Made by a program: the position numbers and the translations under genes. Below, in pieces: positions 15,203 through 24,512 of a stretch of DNA of 32,767 bases. Below the pieces are notes generated by a model. It was not told the DNA's origin, made no database searches, and saw nothing but the letters and a program-made list of their open reading frames with translations. Position 1 is the first letter of the stretch, and each line of letters opens with the position of its first letter. Source of the stretch: Candidatus Wolfebacteria bacterium (GTDB lineage Bacteria > Patescibacteriota > Minisyncoccia > UBA6257 > JAGOQP01); NCBI GenBank assembly GCA_027350645.1, contig DAIEKJ010000003.1, positions 1 to 32,767 on the forward strand, given 5' to 3'.

Positions 15203-15592
15203 TCACCCCTTCTCTGAAGTAAGGAACGATAAAACATTCCCCACCAGATCCTCAATAGACGTTTTTGCTTTAATGAAGTACTCGATCGCTCCCAGCTCCT
15301 GGCCCTTTTGGATGTCCTCGGGCTGTCCAAGGTTGGAGATGATAATGACCGGCGCATTGGCCAGCTGGGGATCTTCGCGCATGGCCTGCATAACCTCAAA
15401 TCCTGATTTTTTAGGAAGGATGAGATCGAGCAAGATAACATCCGGCGTAGCGGTTTTGAGCAATGCCAAAGCTTCGTCGCCATCGTGCGCATGCATCACC
15501 TCAACTTTTTCCTGCGCAAAACGGTTTTTCAAAAGCGACGACAGAAACGGATCGTCCTCAACAAGAAGAATTTTTTTGGGTTTCTGATCCAT
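15203..15592 (-). CDS. CheY-like single-domain response regulator
   Basis: A 129-residue receiver domain with no output domain. The acidic pocket is Asp13/Asp14 (VEDD), the phosphorylated residue is Asp56 (LLDLILP), and the switch residues are Ser86 and Lys108. All key residues are present, so it should be active. Such stand-alone receivers act by binding another protein, for instance in motility or pilus control, or as phosphate relays. It lies directly upstream of the major pilin but with a terminator between, so co-regulation is not shown. No histidine kinase lies in the window. TATAAT at 15631-15636 gives a leader of about 33 A-rich bases. Confidence 0.92.
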   Translation of the reverse strand: MDQKPKKILLVEDDPFLSSLLKNRFAQEKVEVMHAHDGDEALALLKTATPDVILLDLILPKKSGFEVMQAMREDPQLANAPVIIISNLGQPEDIQKGQELGAIEYFIKAKTSIEDLVGNVLSFLTSEKG

Positions 15593-15630
15593 AGTTTTTT
15601 TTATGTTTATATTTATGTTTGTATGGGCCG

Positions 15631-15636
15631 ATTATA
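15631..15636 (-). promoter_or_regulatory. -10 box for response regulator
   Basis: Perfect minus-strand TATAAT in TTTCCTATAATCGG, 38 bases before the ATG. No clear -35 box. Confidence 0.5.
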
Positions 15637-15724
15637 GGAAACACCGCAGATGGATCGTGATCGCGCACCGCGCAATCATCTGCGATGCCCGCTTCGAATA
15701 TTCCCAGCATACCGCATTTTTTTG

Positions 15725-15750
15725 TAAAAGAAAAGAGGGGGCTTGCCCCC
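15725..15750 (-). terminator. Terminator of the 16S rRNA transcript
   Basis: Minus-strand GGGGGC-AA-GCCCCC followed by TCTTTTCTTTT, about 130 bases after the end of 16S. It ends the rRNA transcript before any 23S gene. Confidence 0.8.
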
Positions 15751-15881
15751 TCCCTCCGTTCCGATGATTTGAAAACTTTTTTGGTTGCCCCCTTGTCTTG
15801 GCGCACGCGCCAAGAGGTCGCAACTTGTGGATCCGCGACCAACTCCATGTTTCTCGCCTCAAAAAGGCGAGTCGAAAAATC
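15751..15881 (-). other. 16S 3' trailer with three hairpins
   Basis: Between the 16S end and the terminator three stems can form: CTCGCC/GGCGAG, GGTCGC/GCGACC and CTTGGCGC/GCGCCAAG. They may guide 3' processing. No tRNA gene, 23S or 5S sequence is present here. Confidence 0.5.
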
Positions 15882-17422
<1,541 letters not shown>

Positions 17423-17509
17423 ACGCAGATTAACGAAGATAGGATACGCAGATATATGCAGATATTTCTATCCGCGTACATCCGCGTCTTCATCCGCGAA
17501 AATCAGCGT
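17423..17509 (-). repeat. Periodic inverted repeat in 16S leader
   Basis: The 87 bases next to the mature 16S 5' end consist of 10-12-base units of the type ACGCNGAT and their complements. The units on one side (17470-17509: TCCGCG, TCCGCG, TCCGCG, TCAGCG) face complementary units on the other (17423-17463: ACGCAGAT, ATACGCAGAT, ATGCAGAT). The RNA would fold into a long hairpin with mismatches at regular steps. It may help 5' processing or be an intergenic repeat element. Confidence 0.6.
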
Positions 17510-17582
17510 ATAAAGGGACAACCAAAAAAATCTTCAAAACGGTTATAGCAATGTCAAAGTCCTTTCCAGTAAGAGCCCAGTA

Positions 17583-17610
17583 AGTATATACAAAAAAGAC
17601 CTCTTGTCAA
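17583..17610 (-). promoter_or_regulatory. 16S rRNA promoter
   Basis: Minus-strand TTGACA (17605-17610), a 16-base spacer and TATACT (17583-17588). The -35 is perfect; this is the best promoter in the window and fits rRNA. Transcription would start about 155 bases before mature 16S. Confidence 0.8.
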
Positions 17611-17641
17611 CTCCTGCGCTCATTGCTTTTCAAGCTACCTC

Positions 17642-17732
17642 GCGCCCGTCCCTCTGGAGGGCGCGCCACTTGGGGCGGGGCTATCCCCCGCGTCAAAACC
17701 CCATCAACAGAGCCATGGCTCGTTGCCGCCCC
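17642..17732. other. GC-rich multi-hairpin element, unassigned
   Basis: Three pairings fit together: GCGCCC (17642-17647) with GGGCGC (17659-17664), GGGGCGG (17672-17678) with CCGCCCC (17726-17732), and inside the latter a hairpin CAAC-A-GAGC-CATG-GCTC-GTTG (17705-17725) ending directly at the closing stem. It lies between the divergent 16S and L31 promoters and has no convincing ORF on either strand. It could be a small structured RNA or a dispersed repeat. I do not recognise it as SRP RNA, RNase P RNA, tmRNA or tRNA. Confidence 0.35.
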
Positions 17733-17770
17733 TCCTATAAAACGGCAGGTTCCCCCGCTGGGTCAAGCCC

Positions 17771-17799
17771 TTGCACTTCCCCTGCAGATAAGGTACAAT
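17771..17799 (+). promoter_or_regulatory. L31 promoter, leaderless
   Basis: TTGCAC (17771-17776), a 17-base spacer and TACAAT (17794-17799). Only nine bases separate the -10 box from the ATG at 17809, so the mRNA leader should be about three bases or none. Confidence 0.7.
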
Positions 17800-17808
17800 C
17801 GCCTCGTT

Positions 17809-18096
17809 ATGAAAAAAGATATCCATCCCCAGTATTATCCCGAAGCAAAGGTTTCCTGCGCATGCGGCAACGTGTTCTTCATCGGCTCAACCAAGAAAGA
17901 GCTAGCCGTTGAAATATGCTATGCATGCCATCCGCTCTACACCGGCAAAGAGAAACTCATCGACACCGCCGGCCGCGTGGAGAAATTCAAGACGCGCCGC
18001 GCCGCCGCCGCCAAAACGCCCGTCCGCAAAAAGACGGAGAAGCGCGCAGTAAAAAACACCAAGAAAACAGCTTCGGCAGAAAAGAAGGGGAAGTAG
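17809..18096 (+). CDS. rpmE: 50S ribosomal protein L31 with basic C-terminal tail
   Basis: A 95-residue L31 of the large ribosomal subunit, part of the bridge between subunits. The N-terminal [23 protein letters not shown] is typical, and four cysteines/histidines (CACG, CYACHP) make the zinc-binding form. The core ends near residue 65 (GRVEKF), and is followed by about 30 residues very rich in Lys, Arg and Ala, longer than in E. coli L31 (70 residues). The start is fixed by homology; the longer open frame upstream is non-coding. The mRNA is probably leaderless and there is no Shine-Dalgarno sequence. A terminator follows, before prfA. Confidence 0.95.
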   Translation: MKKDIHPQYYPEAKVSCACGNVFFIGSTKKELAVEICYACHPLYTGKEKLIDTAGRVEKFKTRRAAAAKTPVRKKTEKRAVKNTKKTASAEKKGK

Positions 18097-18114
18097 TTTG
18101 TTTTATTATTTTTG

Positions 18115-18142
18115 AAAAACGAGGGGGCGTCCTCTCGTTTTT
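18115..18142 (+). terminator. Terminator after L31
   Basis: AAAAACGAG and CTCGTTTTT form a long stem around a G/C-rich loop, followed by CTTTATTTATT. It ends 17 bases before the prfA start, so prfA probably relies on read-through or on an unseen promoter. Confidence 0.7.
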
Positions 18143-18158
18143 CTTTATTTATTGTTAT

Positions 18159-18881
18159 ATGAACAAAGCCATTATCGAAGTCCGGGCGGGAGTGGGCGGA
18201 GATGAGGCGGCGATTTTTGCCGCAAATCTTGTTGAGATGTACCAAAAATACGCCCAGCGCAAAGGATGGAAATTTGTCACCGTCGACGAAAGCCGCACCA
18301 CCCTCAATGGATACAAAACATTCATGGGGCGCGTGGAGGGCCTTGATGCCTACGACGCACTGAAAAACGAGTCGGGCGTCCATCGCATCCAGCGCGTGCC
18401 AGCAACCGAAAAATCCGGACGCGTCCACACCTCAACGGCGTCGGTGGTTGTCATGCCATTCGTGGAAGAGCGCGCAGTCGTCATTAACCCAAGCGATCTT
18501 GAAATATCGTTTTTCCGATCCTCGGGCCCGGGTGGACAAAACGTCAACAAGGTGGAGACCGCCGTACGCATCATGCATAAGCCCACGGGAGTCGTGGTCG
18601 CCTCGCAGACAGAGCGTTCCCAGAACGCCAACAAAGAAAATGCCATGAGCGTCTTGCGCTCAAAATTATTCGAGGAAATGCAACGCCAAAAAGCCGAATC
18701 CCTGGGCGCGCTCCGCAAGGAGCAGGTCGGCTCGGGCGATCGCTCCGAGAAAGTCCGCACCTACAACTTTCCCGATGACCGCATTACCGACCATCGCATC
18801 GGCAAAAAATGGCACAACATTGAGAAGATACTCAATGGCGATCTGGATCCGATTGTGGAAGCGTTTAAGAAACAGGGATAA
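18159..18881 (+). CDS. prfA: Peptide chain release factor 1 lacking domain 1
   Basis: A 240-residue class I release factor that reads UAA and UAG and triggers peptide release. The PAT codon-recognition tripeptide lies in HRIQRVPATEKSGR (about 75-88) and the catalytic GGQ in SSGPGGQNVNK (about 122-132); GSGDRSEKVRTYNFP and ITDHRI are also family-typical. E. coli RF1 has 360 residues. This protein begins at MNKAIIEVRAGVGGDEAA, matching E. coli residue ~112, so the whole N-terminal domain 1 is missing. The frame upstream is open but overlaps L31 and encodes nothing like domain 1. Domain 1 normally contacts the L11/GTPase-centre region. The ATG follows the L31 terminator; no Shine-Dalgarno sequence. 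Confidence 0.93.
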   Translation: MNKAIIEVRAGVGGDEAAIFAANLVEMYQKYAQRKGWKFVTVDESRTTLNGYKTFMGRVEGLDAYDALKNESGVHRIQRVPATEKSGRVHTSTASVVVMPFVEERAVVINPSDLEISFFRSSGPGGQNVNKVETAVRIMHKPTGVVVASQTERSQNANKENAMSVLRSKLFEEMQRQKAESLGALRKEQVGSGDRSEKVRTYNFPDDRITDHRIGKKWHNIEKILNGDLDPIVEAFKKQG

Positions 18882-18886
18882 AAAAC

Positions 18887-18907
18887 TGCCCCTCCGGGCA
18901 TTTTTTT
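18887..18907. terminator. Bidirectional terminator between prfA and LamG prepilin
   Basis: TGCCC-CTCC-GGGCA followed by seven T on the plus strand; on the minus strand the same stem is followed by G and six T. It serves prfA and the convergent prepilin operon. Confidence 0.85.
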
Positions 18908-19019
18908 ATTCTGCGGCAGCCGCGATACGTTTCCCCATGAAACGCCGTTCGTTTTTTGCCCACTCCGTTAAGAGTTGTTTGGTGTCAGCGGTACAGCGCA
19001 AGTTATTTCGTTGCCTCAT
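18906..19019 (-). CDS. Putative 37-residue ORF overlapping prepilin end
   Basis: Starts with an ATG inside the last codons of the LamG prepilin in another frame and ends just at the terminator. The sequence TKQLLTEWAKNERRFMGKR is helical and basic, followed by IAAAAE. It fills the otherwise empty 95 bases after the prepilin. No family recognised; it could be chance. Confidence 0.25.
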   Translation of the reverse strand: MRQRNNLRCTADTKQLLTEWAKNERRFMGKRIAAAAE

Positions 19020-20250
19020 ACAGCGCCTGAATCTGGTCAGCGGTCATTGCGTAGTTATAAATCGTCACATCGCGGATATTGCCCACAAACGGATCGCCTC
19101 CCGCGGTCCATTTGTTCCCGACAAAAAGATTGCCGTTTGAATTTCCCGGGAAACTCCCTCCGTTGCACGAGTCGACCGGCGCGCCGTTGATATAGACCTG
19201 CATCTTCTTGCCGTCATACACGCCGTCCACCGCACTCCATATATTAAGCGGAAGCGCCGGACCGCTACACACCGATCCCCCCATATAAAACTCAACCGCG
19301 CTTGGCGTATTGTTGAGCCCATAAAAATTAGTCAATCCGTTTCCATAATACACAATTCCCTGATTATTTCCGTACGATTCAAGATACACCAACGCGTGAA
19401 TGGTTAATCCCTGGGTAACGTTATATTGGTTCTTTGGCCCACCGCCGACATAATTTCCCGATGGCGTAAAATGCCCCACCGGCTGCCCGTTGTCGATGGT
19501 ATAATTCTGGGTTGATGAACTGCTCCACGCACCGTTGCCGCCATACGGCGAATGGTCATACGCGACGCTCCCCGATCCTTCGTTGAGTGGCAAAAGAGCG
19601 ACTAATCCCTGACCGCCGTAATCAACGGGGAGCAATGAAAGCGCCGATCCGACTTCGTAGAGATCGGGGTAGATCCCTCCATCGGTAGACGCCTGATCGT
19701 GAGAACCTCCCAAACCGTATTTTTGCGATTCAAACGACGCAGCCAGCTCATACGATGAGAGATGGGGAATGTACGTGTAAAACTCCCCCAAAGACGCCGC
19801 GTTGATCGGGTCAATCGGGAGAGGCGAAAGCGAAACAATCCCCGTTCCGGAAAAATCAACCGGTATCCACCCCGTTCCATCGCTGTGCTGCAATGCCGCT
19901 CCCGAAACACAATGATACACCCACCCAAAAGGCACGGGGGGCAACCCCCACGATCCGCACGTCGAGGAAGCATCGTCGGGAAGAGACGCATACACCGTCG
20001 AGGCGTTTCCGAGAAAAACATTCGGATTGATCGCGGTGAGGGTATTGACGGCCGATGCGATTGACTTGAGATCTTGCATGCGCTTGCTATCGCGCGCTTG
20101 CGCCAGCAACTGCATCGGATTAAGCACCGCCGCCGTGGTTGCCGCGATAAACCCAATCAACCCCATAACAATAAGAAGCTCCACGAGCGTTACCGAATGC
20201 TCGTCTGCTAAACCATTCCAAACGCGCGCAAGTATAAAAGTGTTCATCAT
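19003..20250 (-). CDS. Major-pilin-like prepilin fused to LamG domain
   Basis: A 415-residue prepilin. The leader ends at Ser19 and the mature part starts VTLVELL with Glu24 at +5; -1 is Ser, not Gly. Residues 20-~205 follow the major pilin (14423-14995) closely: LNPMQLLAQARDSKRMQDL, GWIPVDF, LPIDPIN and KYGLGG match LNPAQLLAQARDGQRMSDM, GWIPIAF, LPIDPVN and KYAVN. From about 215 to 412 it carries a LamG domain, opening LVALLPLNEGSGSVAYD and closing VTIYNYAMTADQIQALY. It could enter the fibre like a normal subunit and display a binding head. It is the end of the sugar-phosphate gene run, 39 bases after the unknown gene. Start at 20250 chosen for leader length; 20247 is the next codon. Confidence 0.87.
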   Translation of the reverse strand: MMNTFILARVWNGLADEHSVTLVELLIVMGLIGFIAATTAAVLNPMQLLAQARDSKRMQDLKSIASAVNTLTAINPNVFLGNASTVYASLPDDASSTCGSWGLPPVPFGWVYHCVSGAALQHSDGTGWIPVDFSGTGIVSLSPLPIDPINAASLGEFYTYIPHLSSYELAASFESQKYGLGGSHDQASTDGGIYPDLYEVGSALSLLPVDYGGQGLVALLPLNEGSGSVAYDHSPYGGNGAWSSSSTQNYTIDNGQPVGHFTPSGNYVGGGPKNQYNVTQGLTIHALVYLESYGNNQGIVYYGNGLTNFYGLNNTPSAVEFYMGGSVCSGPALPLNIWSAVDGVYDGKKMQVYINGAPVDSCNGGSFPGNSNGNLFVGNKWTAGGDPFVGNIRDVTIYNYAMTADQIQALYEATK

Positions 20251-20289
20251 GGTGCGGTGCGCCCAGGAAAACACGCTAGGCGCCCTCAA

Positions 20290-21549
20290 TTACAACGGAA
20301 AAGAAACGGTTCCGGTAATAATATTTTTTTTCATCGCTTCCTCCATCGCTTCGTCCCCGAAATACGCGGCATAGATCCTGTTCCACAGCGATTCCTGGTG
20401 ATGATACAGATATTTAATCATTTCCCGCTCTTTCACCAGCGACATCGCGTTATCCACAATATCAAAACTCACCAGCGCCTGACCCATATCAGAAGCAAAA
20501 TAATCCCCTATCCAGTTTAAACCCTCCCAAAAAGCAACCACCTCGCACCCCTCCCCCAAGGTCTTGCCCATCTGCGTGAGCATGTGTTCGGCCTTTTCCC
20601 AATGCAACGCTTCGGGATTGATGTGCGGCGCAAAAAGCCGCCAATCATTTTCGTCAATTTTTGCCAGATACTGCTGAATCACCAGCCAGTTGCCGTTGTC
20701 CGCCAATCGCCGGTCGTCGGGCTCGTCTCCCCGCAGCAATGCGGTCACGTTGTTATAAAATGTTTTTTCATCTTTCGAAAAACGGGAGAAGAGGTCGGAA
20801 TAAAATCCTATTTCATTCACATAGTGCAAAATCAGCGACAACGTGCGCATCAGCTCTCCGGGCAGATCCAGGGACACCGGAATAATAAAGACAAACCCAA
20901 GCTCTTTGAGATGGCTAATGTTGTGGTATTTTTTCTCAACAAACGATTGCGCTAATTTTTGCCATTTTTCCCCCAAGGCAATGACCTTCAGCGACCGCTC
21001 TTCAAAGTCGGCGCTTGTCAGCGAGCGATAGTTCTCAAAGAAAATGGTATTGAGCCACTCTCCGCCTTCCACAAATCGCAACGCGGCGGCGACCTCAAGC
21101 ACATCTTCGTGCGCAAGCAGATCATCCACCGTTGCGTACCCCAGCGCCGCCATCACTTTGTGCGGGGGCGTCTTTTTTAGAAACGAGGCAAAAAGGTCAT
21201 GCTTAAGAAACAGTCCCCGCCGCTCCCCCACCGATCGCTCTACAAAGTCAGCAACAATCTGGCATCCCTTCTGCGTCGTAAAATCGGGAACGGAAAGCGC
21301 GGCGCCAATCGCGCGATCGTCAGTTTTTATTTTTTCTATCAACACGCGCGACACTTCGATCGCCGGCGCGGTGCGGGAAAGATTCAAAACGCCCAGACGG
21401 TGCGCAATAACATCCTCGTTCTCGTTCCATAGCTCTTCTAAAACACCCTTTTTCCCCGTTGCGCGCTCAAGACGCCCACACGCATCCTGCACCACGTGTC
21501 TGTCGGCGCGCAAGATGCGGGAAAAATTTTCATATGCCGGTGTTTCCAT
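20290..21549 (-). CDS. Hypothetical protein, 419 residues
   Basis: A mostly helical, soluble-looking protein with no signal peptide, no clear membrane helix and no motif I recognise. It is rich in Leu, Glu and aromatic residues; the middle contains LGFVFIIPVSLDLPGELMR, the most hydrophobic part. Codon use and composition match the neighbours, so it looks native. It lies 33 bases after the PfkB-type kinase and 39 before the LamG prepilin, in the same direction, suggesting co-transcription. No function can be given from sequence. Confidence 0.75.
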   Translation of the reverse strand: METPAYENFSRILRADRHVVQDACGRLERATGKKGVLEELWNENEDVIAHRLGVLNLSRTAPAIEVSRVLIEKIKTDDRAIGAALSVPDFTTQKGCQIVADFVERSVGERRGLFLKHDLFASFLKKTPPHKVMAALGYATVDDLLAHEDVLEVAAALRFVEGGEWLNTIFFENYRSLTSADFEERSLKVIALGEKWQKLAQSFVEKKYHNISHLKELGFVFIIPVSLDLPGELMRTLSLILHYVNEIGFYSDLFSRFSKDEKTFYNNVTALLRGDEPDDRRLADNGNWLVIQQYLAKIDENDWRLFAPHINPEALHWEKAEHMLTQMGKTLGEGCEVVAFWEGLNWIGDYFASDMGQALVSFDIVDNAMSLVKEREMIKYLYHHQESLWNRIYAAYFGDEAMEEAMKKNIITGTVSFPL

Positions 21550-21582
21550 AGGTATGATTGTTTGCTGCTTTTTATAGAACGA

Positions 21583-22614
21583 TTAACCTCTCAGCCGACT
21601 CGCGCGAACCGCAAGATTTTTCCAGCGCCCGTGTTTGAGCGCCTGGCGCGTCAACAATCCTTCGGTGGCGCCATAGCGCTCTACCACCGACGTCGCGTTC
21701 GCGCTGGCGATACGAATGGCTTCTTTTATCTGTTGCGGGGTTACCGCGCCGGTTGTTTTATTTCGCGCGCCCTGGCGGATAAGCGCGGCGACAAATCCGC
21801 TCCCGAACGCATCGCCGGCCCCCGTGCGATCGACTAACCGTTTCTCCTTGAATATTCCGGCGGTATACACTCGCCCGCCGTCGCAGACCGTTACGCCCTT
21901 ATTTCCGTTCGTAACCGCAACGACTCCCTCCCCCATGCGGCGCGCCAGCGCGGCAAAAACTTCGTGCGGCCGGGAAAAGGGGATGCCAACCAGCTGCGCC
22001 GCCTCCTCTTCGTTGAGCACGAGAAATGAAATGTGCTTGATCAGCCGAAGAATGTCGGCGCGATGGCGAGCGACATGGTACCCACTCGGATTAAACGCGA
22101 GAGCGATATCGTTTTTAACCGCCCACGCAACCAACGTCGGGAACATTCTCGACGACTCCCCCGCCAGCGATAGATACCACCACGCGCTTTTGAGCTTTGG
22201 GAGCGGAACCTCGCGTATGCCAAAATGATTCGACGCTCCATGATAATTTAAAATGGTCCGCTCCCCGTCTTGAACCAGCAGGACCGAATACGAAGTCGGC
22301 AACTGCTTGTCCGCCGACAAAAATTTTGTTTCTATTTTCTCTTTTGTGAGCCGACGCACGATGGCTTCCCCGGACAGATCGCTTCCCCGCCGTCCCACGC
22401 ACGCCGCCCTCAGCCCCTGGCGCGCAAACGTCACGCTGGCATTTGCCGCATTGCCGCCAATAGTGAAAAAAACGTTTTCCACGTCAAGCTTATCCCCCAA
22501 GGGGAGCAGAAACGCTTTCCCTGACGGCGTCTTTTTGTCGGCAATTGTCGGAAATGACGGCACGTCAAAAAAGGCATCCCGCGTCACCGAACCGATGGTT
22601 ACAACATCAAACAT
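21583..22614 (-). CDS. PfkB-family carbohydrate kinase
   Basis: A 343-residue sugar or nucleoside kinase of the ribokinase fold. It has the N-terminal signature GGNAANAS (53-60) and the C-terminal DRTGAGDAFGSGF, with catalytic Asp268 and the anion hole GAGD. Members phosphorylate ribose, adenosine, fructose-6-phosphate and others; the substrate cannot be read from the motifs. Its position, three bases after the transketolase C-terminal gene, points to a sugar such as ribose entering the pentose phosphate route. That is inference. Confidence 0.87.
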   Translation of the reverse strand: MFDVVTIGSVTRDAFFDVPSFPTIADKKTPSGKAFLLPLGDKLDVENVFFTIGGNAANASVTFARQGLRAACVGRRGSDLSGEAIVRRLTKEKIETKFLSADKQLPTSYSVLLVQDGERTILNYHGASNHFGIREVPLPKLKSAWWYLSLAGESSRMFPTLVAWAVKNDIALAFNPSGYHVARHRADILRLIKHISFLVLNEEEAAQLVGIPFSRPHEVFAALARRMGEGVVAVTNGNKGVTVCDGGRVYTAGIFKEKRLVDRTGAGDAFGSGFVAALIRQGARNKTTGAVTPQQIKEAIRIASANATSVVERYGATEGLLTRQALKHGRWKNLAVRASRLRG

Positions 22615-22617
22615 GGC

Positions 22618-23610
22618 TTATTTTCTTTTAATCACTCGCCGCGCGGCAGTGATGATGTCCTTAGGCATCAACTGGTAGTGTTCGAGAAGTTCGCGGGGCG
22701 TTCCCGATTGCCCGAACACGTCCTGTATCCCCACCATTTCCATGGGGATCGGATAGTGCCCAACCAGCAATTCGGCGATGGCGCCCCCCAGTCCTCCCAT
22801 AACCGTATGCTCTTCAACCGTTACTACCGCGCCGGTTTTTTTAGCCCACAACAAAATTTCTTTTTCGTCCAGCGGTTTGATGGTCGCGCTATTGAGAACG
22901 ACACTGCCGATTTTTTCCTTGTCCAGTTCGTATGCGGCAAGCAAGGCATGGTGCACGAGCGGTCCGGCGCCGATAATCAAAACCTCTGGTTTGTTTTTCT
23001 TTGATACCCACAGCGCCTGCGCCTTACCGAAAGTAAACGGCGTATCAATGGTGGTTAAAATCGGCGTGGCTTCGCGCTGGAGACGAATATAGATGGGTCC
23101 CCATATTTTTGCCGCCGCCACCGTCGCTTTCTGCGCCTCAATGGCGTCGCACGGATACACCACTTTCATATTGGGCATGGCACGCATGGTAGCGATATCC
23201 TCTATTGCCTGGTGCGTTGCGCCGTCCGGACCGGTCGACACCCCCGCGTGGTGACCGGCTATTTTGACATTTGAATCATTGTAAGCGCAAAGCGTGCGGA
23301 TCTGCTCCCAGTTCCTCCCTGGAGAAAATGCCGCATAAGAGTTAATGAAAGAGATTTTTCCCGACACCCCTAAGCCCGCGGCAATCGCCGCCATGTTCTG
23401 TTCGGCAACGCCCACTTCAATAAATCGCTCTGGATATACTTTGGCAAACCAGTGGCATCGCGTTGATTCTTCCAGATCTCCCGACAGCACCACGACATTT
23501 TCGTCCCGGCCGGCCTCCAAAAGCCCTTTGCCGTAGCCATCGCGCGTTGGCGCTTCGTCAACGTGTTTTGAAAATATTTTTGGATTCAGATGGAGTGATT
23601 CGTTCAGCAT
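22618..23610 (-). CDS. Transketolase, C-terminal subunit
   Basis: A 330-residue protein with the pyrimidine-binding and C-terminal domains of transketolase. RFIEVGVAEQNMAAIAAGL holds the catalytic Glu that activates thiamine diphosphate, and HHAGVSTGPDGATHQ is conserved in split transketolases. Together with the next gene it transfers two-carbon units between sugar phosphates in the non-oxidative pentose phosphate pathway. Split transketolases occur in archaea and Patescibacteria. The start codon lies one base past the stop of the N-terminal subunit (TAATATG), so translation is probably coupled. Confidence 0.92.
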   Translation of the reverse strand: MLNESLHLNPKIFSKHVDEAPTRDGYGKGLLEAGRDENVVVLSGDLEESTRCHWFAKVYPERFIEVGVAEQNMAAIAAGLGVSGKISFINSYAAFSPGRNWEQIRTLCAYNDSNVKIAGHHAGVSTGPDGATHQAIEDIATMRAMPNMKVVYPCDAIEAQKATVAAAKIWGPIYIRLQREATPILTTIDTPFTFGKAQALWVSKKNKPEVLIIGAGPLVHHALLAAYELDKEKIGSVVLNSATIKPLDEKEILLWAKKTGAVVTVEEHTVMGGLGGAIAELLVGHYPIPMEMVGIQDVFGQSGTPRELLEHYQLMPKDIITAARRVIKRK

Positions 23611-23611
23611 A

Positions 23612-24469
23612 TTATTCGTGCTCTGATTTTATTTTTCCTCCCAGTGTGCGGAGTTCCTTTAATGCCTGGCGCGCCTGTTCTTTGTTGGGAGGCATGCCGT
23701 GCCATTCGTACTTGCGCTCCATAAAACTAACCCCCTTTCCCGGAATGGTGTGCGCGATAATGACCGTCGGTTTTTCATACACGGCTCTTGCCTGTGCCAC
23801 CGCGTTGATAATCTCTTCAATATTATGCCCATCAACGTCAATCACGTTCCAGTTAAACGCAAGATATTTCTCGCGCAACGGCTCCAGAGGCATGACATTT
23901 TCGGTAAATCCGTCAATTTGAATATTGTTGCGGTCAATAACAACCGTTATGTTGTTCAAGCGATTTTTTCCCGCAAACATTGCCGCCTCCCACACATTCC
24001 CCTCTTGATGCTCGCCATCGGACATCACCACATAAATGCGATGCTTCTCGTTGTTCAGCCGCGCCGAAAGCGCCATGCCGATTCCCTGTGACAACCCCTC
24101 GCCCAACGGCCCCGAGGTTGTTTCGATGCCAGGCAACGCTTTGCGGTGCGGATGTCCCTGCAAACCCGATCCATACTGACGCAAGGTTTCAAGTTTCTTG
24201 AGAGGGAAATACCCCGCCCGCGCCAACGCCGCATATTGAATGGGGCAAATGTGCCCATTAGAAAGAATGAGCCGATCGCGCTGCGGCCAAAGCGGTTCTT
24301 TTGGTTTTTGATTAAGAATATAAAAATAAAAAGCGGCAAATAGTTCCGCCGTTCCCAGTGGCCCAGCCGAGTGTCCCGATCCCGCTTTTTCCAACATCGC
24401 AATCACATCCTCGCGCAAACGATTAGCGACACCGTAAAGATCTTTGATCCGTTTATGGGAGATAAACAT
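23612..24469 (-). CDS. Transketolase, N-terminal subunit
   Basis: A 285-residue protein covering the diphosphate-binding domain of transketolase. It has SGHSAGPLGTAELFAAFYF, LSNGHICP, GPLGEGLSQGIGMAL and the thiamine-diphosphate motif in SDGEHQEGNVWEA, which binds Mg and the cofactor. It pairs with the C-terminal subunit encoded immediately downstream. The gap of 43 bases from the epimerase gene contains a copy of the CAAC-rich repeat; no Shine-Dalgarno sequence precedes the ATG. Confidence 0.93.
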   Translation of the reverse strand: MFISHKRIKDLYGVANRLREDVIAMLEKAGSGHSAGPLGTAELFAAFYFYILNQKPKEPLWPQRDRLILSNGHICPIQYAALARAGYFPLKKLETLRQYGSGLQGHPHRKALPGIETTSGPLGEGLSQGIGMALSARLNNEKHRIYVVMSDGEHQEGNVWEAAMFAGKNRLNNITVVIDRNNIQIDGFTENVMPLEPLREKYLAFNWNVIDVDGHNIEEIINAVAQARAVYEKPTVIIAHTIPGKGVSFMERKYEWHGMPPNKEQARQALKELRTLGGKIKSEHE

Positions 24470-24487
24470 AAAATAATAGACACCTCA

Positions 24488-24503
24488 CAACAAACAACCG
24501 ACC
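24488..24503. repeat. CAAC-rich dispersed repeat copy
   Basis: CAACAAACAACCGACC shares the 13-base ACAAACAACCGAC with the copy at 14254 in the pilB leader. It lies between the epimerase and transketolase genes. Confidence 0.45.
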
Positions 24504-24512
24504 CCGATAAAA

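Noticed and set aside
17916-18158. In-frame upstream extension of prfA that might restore domain 1
   Set aside because: The extension overlaps L31 in another frame, and its residues (repeats of Arg, His, Gln) bear no likeness to the helical domain 1 of RF1.
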